From positions 1 to 64,000 of the forward strand of contig NZ_FQWW01000001.1 in the NCBI RefSeq assembly GCF_900129795.1: a stretch of 64,000 nucleotides of DNA, given 5' to 3'. Source of the stretch: Flavobacterium sp. CF108. Lineage in GTDB: Bacteria > Bacteroidota > Bacteroidia > Flavobacteriales > Flavobacteriaceae. Within the stretch, counting starts at the first letter, position 1; every line of letters starts with the position of its first letter. A program made the translations under genes and the position numbers. Shown here in pieces: positions 25,574 through 33,009 of this stretch. The notes below the pieces were generated by a model. The model saw only the letters and a list, made by a program, of their open reading frames with translations, was not told the DNA's origin and made no database searches.

Positions 25574-25642
25574 AAATTTTAAACTTTGACAAAGATAATC
25601 ACGTATAGTGAACCGACAGGTTTTAAAAACCTGTTGTGTTTC
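25566..25642. repeat. Bipartite palindromic repeat, copy 2
   Basis: This is a degenerate copy of 24177-24253. The left part has one decayed arm (CTTTGTAAAAA) and one intact arm CTTTGACAAAG (25584-25594). After a conserved ~16-base spacer comes ACCGACAGGTTTTAAAAACCTGTTG. The left edge runs into the last codons of the upstream gene, so the repeat supplies part of that gene's 3' end. It begins a 469-base spacer that holds further repeats and the rpsA promoter and leader, but no gene. Confidence 0.8.
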
Positions 25643-25657
25643 TTATTGTGAAAACGA

Positions 25658-25726
25658 TTGTCAGGCTGAGCGAAGTCGAAGCCCATCGTTACTTAATAAA
25701 GGCTTCGACTTCGCTCAGCCTGACAA
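25658..25726. repeat. Perfect 26-bp inverted repeat (GTCAGGCTGAGCGAAG family)
   Basis: The arms at 25658-25683 and 25701-25726 are perfect reverse complements, separated by a 17-base loop. The core GTCAGGCTGAGCGAAGTCG occurs again, in degenerate form, at 40135-40202. Sequences of this kind are common between genes in flavobacteria. No coding potential. Confidence 0.9.
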
Positions 25727-25758
25727 AAAAGGTCTTAAAAGTTGCTAAACGTCTCATT

Positions 25759-25828
25759 TAGCCCCGATAGAGCGGTTATCCTTTTATGGTGGGGTTCACC
25801 ATAAAAGATAAGAGCGAAAGCGGGACTT
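25759..25828 (+). ncRNA. Candidate structured RNA element (AGCCCCGATAG...GCGGGACT)
   Basis: AGCCCCG (25760-25766) pairs with CGGGACT (25821-25827) apart from one mismatch, closing the element. Inside is a long hairpin: TTTTATGGTG (25782-25791) pairs perfectly with CACCATAAAA (25797-25806). The stem is extended by TTAT/ATAA and C/G with one bulge. Elements starting TAGCCCCGATAG and ending GCGGGA are widespread in Flavobacteriia. It may correspond to the Rfam Flavo-1 motif, but that could not be checked. It lies upstream of the rpsA promoter, so it is not part of that leader. Confidence 0.6.
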
Positions 25829-25893
25829 TTGGTCTTGAAAAGGTTAAAATGTTCTGCTCCTGAACAATTGACTGATAATCATCTGAATTTATT

Positions 25894-25923
25894 TTGTAAG
25901 TACAAATATTTGTAGTAATTTTG
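25894..25923 (+). promoter_or_regulatory. Bacteroidota promoter of rpsA
   Basis: TTG (25894-25896), a 19-nt spacer and TAATTTTG (25916-25923) match the -33/-7 consensus closely. Transcription would begin near 25930 and give a leader of about 110 nt before rpsA. Confidence 0.75.
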
Positions 25924-25980
25924 CAGTCCTTTTGGCGAAGAAGAGTTTCCTTTAGGTATCAACTATTTATGTAAAACAAC

Positions 25981-26023
25981 TTCTGTATTTTCTACTGCTT
26001 TATGAAACTCGAGAAAAACAGAA
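25981..26023 (+). promoter_or_regulatory. Stem-loop in the rpsA leader
   Basis: TTCTGT-A-TTTTCT (25981-25993) pairs with AGAAAA-ACAGAA (26012-26023). It forms a 12-bp stem with one bulged A and an 18-nt loop, ending 19 bases before the rpsA start codon. It is a plausible site for S1 autoregulation; this is inferred from position and structure only. Confidence 0.5.
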
Positions 26024-26042
26024 TACAAATTTTTTTATCAGC

Positions 26043-27818
26043 ATGTCTGAACAAACAAAAACACAAGAAGAGTTTTTAGCGAATTTTAACTGGCATAACT
26101 TCCAAGAAGGAATTGATGCTGTTGACGAGAAAAACTTACAAGAATTCGAAGAACTAGTATCTAAAACTTTTATTGCTACAGATCAAGAAGAAGTAGTTGA
26201 AGGTGTAGTTGTAAGAATTACAGATAGAGACGTTATCGTTGATATCAACGCAAAATCGGAAGGTGTTATTTCTTTAAACGAATTCCGTTACAACCCAAAC
26301 TTAAAAGTGGGTGACAAAGTAGAAGTATTAATTGACATCCGTGAGGATAAAACAGGTCAATTAGTATTATCTCACAGAAAAGCTCGTACTATTAAATCAT
26401 GGGATAGAGTTATCGCAGCAAACGAAACAGGTGAAATCGTTAATGGTTTTGTAAAATGCAGAACTAAAGGTGGTATGATCGTTGACGTTTTTGGTATCGA
26501 AGCTTTCTTACCTGGTTCTCAAATTGACGTTAAGCCAATTAGAGACTACGATGTATATGTAAACAAAATGATGGAATTCAAAGTGGTAAAAATTAACCAC
26601 GAATTCAAAAACGTTGTTGTATCTCATAAAGCGCTTATCGAAGCTGATATCGAAGTACAGAAAAAAGAAATCATCGGTCAATTACAAAAAGGACAAGTAT
26701 TAGAAGGTGTTGTTAAAAACATTACTTCTTATGGTGTGTTCATTGATTTAGGTGGTGTTGACGGATTAATTCACATTACTGACCTTTCTTGGAGCAGAAT
26801 CAACCACCCAAGTGAAGTTCTTGAATTAGACCAAAAATTAAACGTTGTAATCCTTGATTTCGATGATGAGAAAACAAGAATTCAATTAGGATTGAAACAA
26901 TTAAACGCTCACCCATGGGATGCTTTAGATGCTAATTTAACTATTGGTGATAAAGTAAAAGGTAAAGTAGTTGTAATCGCTGATTACGGTGCATTTATCG
27001 AAGTTGCTGAAGGTGTTGAAGGTTTAATCCACGTTTCTGAAATGTCATGGTCAACTCACTTACGTTCTGCTCAGGACTTCGTGAAAGTTGGAGATGTTGT
27101 TGAGGCTGTTATCTTAACTTTAGATAGAGATGACCGTAAAATGTCATTAGGTATCAAACAATTGACTCAAGATCCATGGACTGACATTACTTCTAAATAC
27201 CCAGTAGGTTCTAAACATACAGGTATCGTTAGAAACTTTACAAACTTTGGTATTTTCGTAGAATTAGAAGAAGGAATTGATGGATTAATTTACATTTCTG
27301 ACCTTTCTTGGACTAAGAAAATCAAACACCCATCTGAATTTGTAAATGTTGGTGAAAAACTTGATGTAGTTGTATTAGAATTAGATGTTGAAGGACGTAA
27401 ATTATCTTTAGGTCACAAACAAACTACTGCTAATCCTTGGGATCAATACGAAGATTCTTTCGCTGTAGGAACTATCCACAATGGTGAAATTTCTGAAATC
27501 GTTGACAAAGGAGCTACTGTAGAATTCGGAGATGATATCGTTGCTTTCATTCCTACTCGTCACCTTGAAAAAGAAGACGGAAAGAAATTGAAAAAAGGTG
27601 ATACTGCTGATTTCAAAGTAATCGAATTCAACAAAGAATTCAAAAGAGTAGTTGCTTCTCACACTGCAATCTTCCGTGAAGAAGAAGAGAAAAACGTGAA
27701 AGCTGCTGTTGAAAATACTGCATCTGCATCTACAAACGCACCAGCTGCGACTTTAGGTGATAACAATGACGTATTGGCTGCTCTTAAAGCTAAAATGGAA
27801 AAAACTGAGAAAAAATAA
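26043..27818 (+). CDS. rpsA: 30S ribosomal protein S1
   Basis: This 591-residue protein has six S1 OB-fold RNA-binding repeats between about residues 48 and 545. Repeat signatures include YGVFIDLGGVDGLIHITDLSW, YGAFIEVAEGVEGLIHVSEMSW and FGIFVELEEGIDGLIYISDLSW. It binds mRNA at the ribosome, important in a phylum that rarely uses Shine-Dalgarno pairing. Length is in the normal range for Bacteroidota S1. Codon use is visibly biased (AAC, TTC, GGT, ATC enriched), as expected for a highly expressed gene. It has a strong promoter, a ~110-nt leader with a stem-loop, and a terminator. Confidence 0.97.
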   Translation: MSEQTKTQEEFLANFNWHNFQEGIDAVDEKNLQEFEELVSKTFIATDQEEVVEGVVVRITDRDVIVDINAKSEGVISLNEFRYNPNLKVGDKVEVLIDIREDKTGQLVLSHRKARTIKSWDRVIAANETGEIVNGFVKCRTKGGMIVDVFGIEAFLPGSQIDVKPIRDYDVYVNKMMEFKVVKINHEFKNVVVSHKALIEADIEVQKKEIIGQLQKGQVLEGVVKNITSYGVFIDLGGVDGLIHITDLSWSRINHPSEVLELDQKLNVVILDFDDEKTRIQLGLKQLNAHPWDALDANLTIGDKVKGKVVVIADYGAFIEVAEGVEGLIHVSEMSWSTHLRSAQDFVKVGDVVEAVILTLDRDDRKMSLGIKQLTQDPWTDITSKYPVGSKHTGIVRNFTNFGIFVELEEGIDGLIYISDLSWTKKIKHPSEFVNVGEKLDVVVLELDVEGRKLSLGHKQTTANPWDQYEDSFAVGTIHNGEISEIVDKGATVEFGDDIVAFIPTRHLEKEDGKKLKKGDTADFKVIEFNKEFKRVVASHTAIFREEEEKNVKAAVENTASASTNAPAATLGDNNDVLAALKAKMEKTEKK

Positions 27819-27839
27819 TTCTTAGTTTTCTTTAAATAG

Positions 27840-27869
27840 AAAGTCCCACAGAAATGTGGGACTTTTTTT
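27840..27869 (+). terminator. Terminator after rpsA
   Basis: The stem AAAGTCCCACA / TGTGGGACTTT is followed by a T-run, 21 bases after the stop codon. Confidence 0.92.
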
Positions 27870-27927
27870 ATTCATTTTGTTTCAGGTTTTCTTTGTTTCA
27901 GGTTTCCAGTTTTTACAGAATTGAACT

Positions 27928-28455
27928 TTATTTTATTGCAAGCAAATTTTCTTCTTCCGGAGTATAATAATCAACGATTGCATAAGAGTTAATACCTGTT
28001 ATTCTCATTTCGTCTAAAATGTCGACTAAATTACCATAATTGCATTTTTTGCTTGGTTTAATAACGACTTGAACTCCTCTTTCATATTTACCTAAATTTG
28101 CAGAATATTCTAAAACCATTCTATTTCTTCTAATTAATTCTTCTCGAATTCCGTTTTTACCATATTCAACTTCTTTCGGAGTTTCAATTGGAGCAGATAA
28201 TAAACCTGAATAAGTAATTAGTTTATTATTATCACCTAAGATAATTGTCATGATACGATTTTCGTCTGGTTTATTACATTCTACAATTGATCCACAACCT
28301 TCTCGTTCATTACCTAAATCCATAACTTTTGGTTTAGATAATTCACCAACAAGCATAAAAAATATAATCAGTAAAAAGGAAACGCTTACCATTGCAGTTA
28401 AATCAACTCTTGAACTTAACTTTTTACTTCTAACTTTTTGAGGCAGATTTTTCAT
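27928..28455 (-). CDS. ExbD-like protein, paralogue 3 of 3
   Basis: This 175-residue protein has the ExbD/TolR plan: a short cytoplasmic N-terminus, one membrane helix (about 19-38, within VDLTAMVSVSFLLIIFFMLV), then a periplasmic domain ending ILDEMRITGINSYAIVDYYTP. In ordinary ExbD the membrane segment carries an Asp needed for proton flow (Bacteroidota form DMTAMCDVSFLLL). Here the aligned residue is Ser24. The first 47 residues are almost identical to the two neighbours, while the periplasmic parts differ. It is last of a three-gene unit, with no ExbB or TonB gene nearby. Role in energy coupling is doubtful. Confidence 0.87.
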   Translation of the reverse strand: MKNLPQKVRSKKLSSRVDLTAMVSVSFLLIIFFMLVGELSKPKVMDLGNEREGCGSIVECNKPDENRIMTIILGDNNKLITYSGLLSAPIETPKEVEYGKNGIREELIRRNRMVLEYSANLGKYERGVQVVIKPSKKCNYGNLVDILDEMRITGINSYAIVDYYTPEEENLLAIK

Positions 28456-28479
28456 GGATTTAGATTTAAGTTAAAAGAA

Positions 28480-29016
28480 TTAATTTGAAGCCAATAATTT
28501 TGATTCTTCTGAAGAATATTCATTTACAATTGCATAAGTTTCGATTTTAGCAATTGCCATTTCATCTAAAATATCAACTAAATTCTTAAAATTACATTTC
28601 TTGCTTGGCTTTATAATTACGATGGGACCGTATTTCTGTTTTCCCGTTGCAGCCAAATATTCTCGTATTGTATTGCTTTTTTCAAGTAGTACTTTACGAA
28701 TTCCGTTATTACCATAGCTTACTTTTTTGGGTTCTCCTAAAGGACTAAATAAAAGACCTGAATAAGTAATTATTTTATTATTATCATCTAACAAAACGGT
28801 TATAATACGTTGTGGATTGACGCCACAAGTTATAACACCATCAAATTCCTCATCGCAATGCCTTTCTGGCATACTTAAATCCATAACTTTTGCTTTTGAT
28901 AATTCACCAACAAGCATAAAAAATATAATCAGCAAAAACGAAACGCTGACCATTGCGGTTAAATCAACTCTTGAACTTAGCTTTTTACTTCTTACTCTTT
29001 GAGGCAGATTTTTCAT
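28480..29016 (-). CDS. ExbD-like protein, paralogue 2 of 3
   Basis: This 178-residue protein has the same layout as its neighbours: a basic N-terminus (KVRSKK-type), a membrane helix with Ser in place of the proton-carrying Asp, and a periplasmic ExbD domain. The linker after the helix has two cysteines (RHCDEEFDGVITCGV) that could form a disulphide. The conserved VIIKPSKKCNFKNLVDILDEM block is intact. It starts 26 bases after the stop of paralogue 1 and ends 24 bases before paralogue 3, so all three are one operon. Confidence 0.87.
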   Translation of the reverse strand: MKNLPQRVRSKKLSSRVDLTAMVSVSFLLIIFFMLVGELSKAKVMDLSMPERHCDEEFDGVITCGVNPQRIITVLLDDNNKIITYSGLLFSPLGEPKKVSYGNNGIRKVLLEKSNTIREYLAATGKQKYGPIVIIKPSKKCNFKNLVDILDEMAIAKIETYAIVNEYSSEESKLLASN

Positions 29017-29042
29017 AGATTTAGATTTAAGTTAATAAGGAA

Positions 29043-29567
29043 TTATTTGGAAGCTAATAATTTAGATTCTTCCGAAGTAAATTCATCGACAATTGAAAAA
29101 GTATCTATATTTGCTATTCTCATTTCATCTAGAATCTCGACCAAATTTTTAAAATTACTTTTTGGACTTGGCTTTATAATTACAATTACACCATTTTTAG
29201 GTTTACCTACAGATATCATGTAATCACTTACTTCTTTCTTTTTTTGATATACTTCCTTACGAATTGCATCCTTTCCAAATTCAACTTTTTTCACCGTATT
29301 CTGGTCAAATTCTAATATACCCGAATAAGTTATTATTTTATCATTTTGGTCAAGTAAAATTGTATACAAACGATTTCCTCTAGTACAGCCAGGACAGCCA
29401 TGTCCGCCTTCTTTATCCGGAAGACTTAAATCCAATACTTTGGGCTTAGACAATTCACCAACAAGCATAAAGAATATAATCAGCAAAAAAGAAACGCTGA
29501 CCATTGCAGTTAAATCTACTCGTGAGCTCAATTTTTTACTTCTTACTTTTTTAGGTAAATTTTGCAT
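29043..29567 (-). CDS. ExbD-like protein, paralogue 1 of 3
   Basis: This 174-residue ExbD-like protein is the first of the tandem set. The membrane helix begins after Asp18 and contains Ser24 where ExbD has its essential Asp. The linker carries a CPGC motif (GGHGCPGCTRGN), unlike the neighbours, and could bind metal or form a disulphide. The periplasmic part ends FKNLVEILDEMRIANIDTFSIVDEF. The ~210 bases between this gene and the fasciclin gene hold the divergent control region, where no exact promoter box was found. Confidence 0.87.
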   Translation of the reverse strand: MQNLPKKVRSKKLSSRVDLTAMVSVSFLLIIFFMLVGELSKPKVLDLSLPDKEGGHGCPGCTRGNRLYTILLDQNDKIITYSGILEFDQNTVKKVEFGKDAIRKEVYQKKKEVSDYMISVGKPKNGVIVIIKPSPKSNFKNLVEILDEMRIANIDTFSIVDEFTSEESKLLASK

Positions 29568-29778
29568 AATGAATTGTTTTATATCTAAAAATAATAATTA
29601 AATGTTAATAAAATTAATTTTTTATTGAATATTTTTCACAGGTTGTAATCTAATGTTTCACAGGCTTTAGCAATAAATTTTGTGTCTATTTCGATTTGAA
29701 TTTTGATGAAATAAATTTTTAATCAAAACCAAAAGGTATATATCCCCGTAAATGAACATATAACTTAAAATAATAATT

Positions 29779-29855
29779 ATGAAAACTAGAAAATTTTTAG
29801 CGCAGTCATTTTAGCCTTATCATTCGGATTTACATCTTTTGCTCAAAAATCAGTA
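29779..29855 (+). other. Frameshifted signal-peptide part of the fasciclin gene
   Basis: From the ATG at 29779 the frame reads MKTRKFLA and then hits a stop (TAG) at 29812. If one base is restored near 29800, the reading continues as AVILALSFGFTSFAQKSV and joins the fasciclin frame at 29856. This would give a perfect signal peptide. The sequence therefore looks like a single-base deletion in the export signal, either real or an error in the read. Confidence 0.8.
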
Positions 29856-30332
29856 ATGGTTGGTGGAGCAGCAATGTATCCAAACAAAAATATTATTGAA
29901 AATGCCGTTAATTCAAAAGATCACACAACACTTGTAGCTGCAGTAAAAGCTGCCGATTTAGTTGAAACTTTACAAGGCAAAGGACCGTTCACCGTTTTTG
30001 CCCCAACAAATGCAGCTTTTGATAAATTACCAAAAGGAACTGTTGAGTCATTATTGAAACCTGAAAATTTAAAAACACTGCAAACGATCTTAACCTATCA
30101 TGTTGTCGCAGGAAAAATGAATGCTTCTGATATTGCAGAAGCTATAAAAGCAGGAAACGGAAAAGCTACGCTTAAAACAGTAAGCGGCGGAACTCTTACG
30201 GCTTGGATGAAAGGAAAAGATTTATATGTTACCGATGAAAATGGTAATAAATCTAAAGTAACAATTGCTGATGTGAACCAATCAAACGGGGTAATTCATG
30301 TTGTTGATTCAGTATTGCTGCCTAAAAAATAA
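29856..30332 (+). CDS. Fasciclin-domain protein (export signal lost by frameshift)
   Basis: The 158-residue open frame is one complete FAS1 domain. H1 is at FTVFAPTNAAFDKLP and the YH motif is at ILTYHVVAGKM. H2 is GVIHVVDSVLLP, at the C-terminus. Such proteins are secreted and mediate adhesion or bind small molecules. Here the first usable in-frame ATG lies after the probable signal peptide, which is out of frame (see 29779-29855). As read, the product would stay in the cytoplasm or not be made, so the gene may be a recent pseudogene or a base is missing from the sequence. A terminator follows. Confidence 0.85.
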   Translation: MVGGAAMYPNKNIIENAVNSKDHTTLVAAVKAADLVETLQGKGPFTVFAPTNAAFDKLPKGTVESLLKPENLKTLQTILTYHVVAGKMNASDIAEAIKAGNGKATLKTVSGGTLTAWMKGKDLYVTDENGNKSKVTIADVNQSNGVIHVVDSVLLPKK

Positions 30333-30367
30333 TTAAGATCTCCAAAAATAGAATGCCTACAATGAAG

Positions 30368-30397
30368 AAGCCTTGCATTAATGCAGGGCTTTTTTTA
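30368..30397. terminator. Terminator between convergent fasciclin and EamA genes
   Basis: The stem AAGCCTTGCAT / ATGCAGGGCTT is followed by a T-run, between the convergent stop codons at 30332 and 30395. The T-run is better on the plus strand. Confidence 0.82.
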
Positions 30398-31240
30398 TTT
30401 CTTTGCGGTCAAAGTACTTCCCGCAGAAGCAATTACAACACACAATACAGCCAAAATTTCATAAAAGCTTAAGTTTTCCTGTAGAAAGATAAATCCGCAA
30501 ATAGAAGCAGCTGCAGGTTCTAAACTCATTAAAATACTAAATGTACGCGGAGGAAGCTGACCTAAGGCTTTCATTTCTAAAGTAAACGGAATCGCACTGG
30601 ATAAAAGCGCAAGAGCAATTCCCATTCCGAAGAGTTTTGGAGTAAGATTAGCTAATCCGTTTTCAAGGAATCCGAAAGGTAAAATCAAGATTGCAGCAAA
30701 TAACATTCCGGTCGAAACTGCCTGACCGCCATTCATTATTTTCGAAATTTTTCCACCTAAAACTATATATGCTGCCCAGAGTACACCAGCTAAAAGCGCA
30801 AAAATAACTCCTAAAATATCTAAGCGATCATTTGTCCACGGTGCTATTAAAACAATTCCCATTGCAGCGAGTAAAACCCAGCAATAATCGATTAAACGTT
30901 TTGAACCTATAATAGCCACTAATAGTGGCCCCATAAACTCTAAAGTTACAGCCAGACCAATTGGAATTCGTTCTATCGCAAAATAAAAAATCAAATTCAT
31001 TGCGCCCAATGACAAACCATAAGGAATTACAATTTTCCATTGTGCAGGCGTAATCGCTTTTAAATTTGGCCTGTAAGCCAATAATAAAATTAATGCCGAA
31101 ACACCAATACGTATAGATGCCGTTCCCGCCGCTCCAATTGCAGGGAAAAGTGTTTTTGCAATCGCAGCGCCGCATTGTACACTTATAATTGCCAATAAAA
31201 CTGCCGGAACAGGAGGAAGGTTGAATTCTTTATTTTTCAT
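30395..31240 (-). CDS. EamA/RhtA-type exporter (DMT superfamily)
   Basis: This 281-residue inner-membrane protein has about ten hydrophobic segments in two EamA repeats. The layout fits RhtA-like threonine/homoserine exporters: QCGAAIAKTLFPAIGAAGTASIRI near the start, AVTLEFMGPLLVAIIG, and SSAIPFTLEMKALGQLPPRTFSILMSLEPA near the end. Its substrate is probably amino acids or similar metabolites, by family analogy. It is convergent with the fasciclin gene; the small gene at 31308 lies upstream on the same strand. Confidence 0.88.
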   Translation of the reverse strand: MKNKEFNLPPVPAVLLAIISVQCGAAIAKTLFPAIGAAGTASIRIGVSALILLLAYRPNLKAITPAQWKIVIPYGLSLGAMNLIFYFAIERIPIGLAVTLEFMGPLLVAIIGSKRLIDYCWVLLAAMGIVLIAPWTNDRLDILGVIFALLAGVLWAAYIVLGGKISKIMNGGQAVSTGMLFAAILILPFGFLENGLANLTPKLFGMGIALALLSSAIPFTLEMKALGQLPPRTFSILMSLEPAAASICGFIFLQENLSFYEILAVLCVVIASAGSTLTAKK

Positions 31241-31307
31241 AAATATAATAGTGCAGAAAATAAAATCAATTATTTCTGCTGTCTAAAACAAAAGTATTTT
31301 TAATTGA

Positions 31308-31448
31308 TTATCCTAAAGCTCGTTTAGTAACATATGCGCGATAGCCAATGATCGCCATTTGCCATTTTTTTGCTTTCGAAATATCCAGACCTTGTTTAGT
31401 AAAACTAGGCAGTAGAATTTTATTTAGTTTGGCTAGAATTTTATACAT
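31308..31448 (-). CDS. Conserved-looking small basic protein (46 residues)
   Basis: The reading frame starts at ATG (31448-31446) and ends at TAA, giving 46 residues that begin MYKILAKLNKILLPSF and end YRAYVTKRALG. It is strongly basic (nine Lys, two Arg), with one Trp in SKAKKWQMAIIGYR. Codon use looks like that of real genes. Small proteins of this pattern are, from memory, present in many flavobacteria under unknown or doubtful names. The function is not known; a ribosome or nucleic-acid partner is only a guess. It lies 67 bases upstream of the EamA gene on the same strand. Confidence 0.72.
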   Translation of the reverse strand: MYKILAKLNKILLPSFTKQGLDISKAKKWQMAIIGYRAYVTKRALG

Positions 31449-31473
31449 GGCAGATTTGTTTTTTCAAAGATAT

Positions 31474-31508
31474 AAAAAAAGACTTTGTTACTCACAAAGT
31501 CTTTTTTT
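31474..31508. terminator. Terminator after the serine hydrolase gene
   Basis: AAAAAAAGACTTTGT and ACAAAGTCTTTTTTT form a perfect 15-bp stem with a 5-nt loop. The run of A on the plus strand is a T-run for the minus-strand serine hydrolase, whose stop codon is 22 bases away. Confidence 0.9.
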
Positions 31509-31529
31509 AGCTTTAAAAATATAATTGAT

Positions 31530-32972
31530 TTATTCGATTTTAAGGAGCAGATTTTGATCAGGGCCATTTTCAATATTTAAGGTGTTTTTTGGAGTTTTCA
31601 ACCAGCCTGTTTTGTTAATAACAAATTTAAACATCTGGTTTTTGTCTTTTTCAAATTGACTTTTCGGAATTGAAAGTTCAAATGTATATTTATCTTTTCT
31701 AATCATTTGATAGTTTTTATCTGCCGGATTCCAATTGTTAAAAGTTCCTGCAATAGAAACACTTTTTACCAAATCAGCATCTAGTGTTTTGTTATGTCTA
31801 TAGGTAAAAATAACATTGTCTTTTGTTAGTTTATAACCATAAGGCATTTTTTTAGGATCTTCTTTAGAAATTAAATTTGCAGTTAGGTTGATAATAGCAT
31901 TTCCTAATGCATTTCCTGTGTTTTCATTGCTGATGTTTACAATTATTGAAATACCTAAATTGCTTTCAGGGTAAACCAAAAGCATATTTTGTGTACCAAA
32001 AGCGCCACCGTGTTTCCAGCAGTTTCTGCCAAAGTTATCTACTTGTATATGATCCCAAAAGTAACCGTTCCAGGTGGTATCACTATTAAGAATATTCTTT
32101 TGAGATTCCTGAACGATTTTATTTTTAGTATTCAATTCATATATAATAAATTTGGTTAAATCACTTAAAGTAGATTTTAAATATCCAGCAGCGCCCCATA
32201 AATTATCTGAAATATTTGGCATTAATTTTTTGCCATCATATCCATTAGCAACAACTACAGATTTATCTGGATTTAGATAAGTAGAATTCATGTTTAATTT
32301 TGAAAGAATGTTTTCCTTCAATAACGTTTCATAGCTTTTATGATAAACATTTTCTAGAATGTGTGCGGCAACCTGTAGACTTCCGTTGCTGTATTTAAAC
32401 TTAGTTCCCGGCAAAGTGTCTAATTTCATAGTTTTTAAATCTTCGAAGAATTTAGTTCTCGAATATTCATCGTCCATTTTCTTGAAAGCGATATAACTGC
32501 TGTCTGTCTGCTTTTTTCTTAATTCCGAAGTATCAGGTAAATCTTTACTAAAACCCGTTCTAAACGAAACTAAATCCTTAATTTTAATTGGAGTTCCGTT
32601 ATATTCTAAATTTGGGTAAGAACCTGTCAAGTATTTTCGAATATCATCTTCGGGACTTATTTTTCCTTCAACAACGGCCTGTGCAACTAATAATCCGGTA
32701 AATAATTTGGTTATCGAAGCTACTTCAAAAACAGTATTATTATTGGCTTGATTTCCCTTTCCTTTGTCTATTTCTCCGTAATGTTTTGTATAGGTTTTGC
32801 CATCTTTTACAACTCCTATAGAAACGGAATTTGCTTTAGAATTTTCGAGTAAAACTTTGGCATTCTTGTCCATGAAAGCTAAAATTTCTGTTTCTGTAAA
32901 CGAGCTCGATTTTTGTTGTGCAAAGCAGGAAATAAACAATAATATAAATAAAACTGAAAATGCTTTTTTCAT
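31530..32972 (-). CDS. Serine hydrolase (class C beta-lactamase family) with glycogen-binding-type C-terminus
   Basis: This is a 480-residue exported protein with a signal peptide ending at CFAQ (about residue 19). The penicillin-recognising fold is clear: nucleophile motif SITK at 86-89, YSN at 193-195 and HGG at 320-322. Residues ~398-480 form an extra domain with GTFNNWNPADKNYQM, a signature of CBM48/AMPK glycogen-binding domains. The enzyme may be a peptidase, esterase or beta-lactamase; the motifs do not decide. It lies directly downstream of the BlaI/M56 operon on the same strand, behind a terminator. Confidence 0.88.
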   Translation of the reverse strand: MKKAFSVLFILLFISCFAQQKSSSFTETEILAFMDKNAKVLLENSKANSVSIGVVKDGKTYTKHYGEIDKGKGNQANNNTVFEVASITKLFTGLLVAQAVVEGKISPEDDIRKYLTGSYPNLEYNGTPIKIKDLVSFRTGFSKDLPDTSELRKKQTDSSYIAFKKMDDEYSRTKFFEDLKTMKLDTLPGTKFKYSNGSLQVAAHILENVYHKSYETLLKENILSKLNMNSTYLNPDKSVVVANGYDGKKLMPNISDNLWGAAGYLKSTLSDLTKFIIYELNTKNKIVQESQKNILNSDTTWNGYFWDHIQVDNFGRNCWKHGGAFGTQNMLLVYPESNLGISIIVNISNENTGNALGNAIINLTANLISKEDPKKMPYGYKLTKDNVIFTYRHNKTLDADLVKSVSIAGTFNNWNPADKNYQMIRKDKYTFELSIPKSQFEKDKNQMFKFVINKTGWLKTPKNTLNIENGPDQNLLLKIE

Positions 32973-33009
32973 TTTGATGAGTTTTAATGATTTTGATATT
33001 ATTTATATT

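Noticed and set aside
25658..25726. Inverted repeat as the ends of an insertion sequence
   Set aside because: Only 17 bases lie between the arms, and no transposase or target duplication is seen; it is a palindromic repeat and not an IS.
31530..32972. Calling this gene a beta-lactamase resistance gene
   Set aside because: The SxxK/YxN/HxG motifs are shared with peptidases and esterases, and the extra CBM48-type domain is not found in known class C beta-lactamases.
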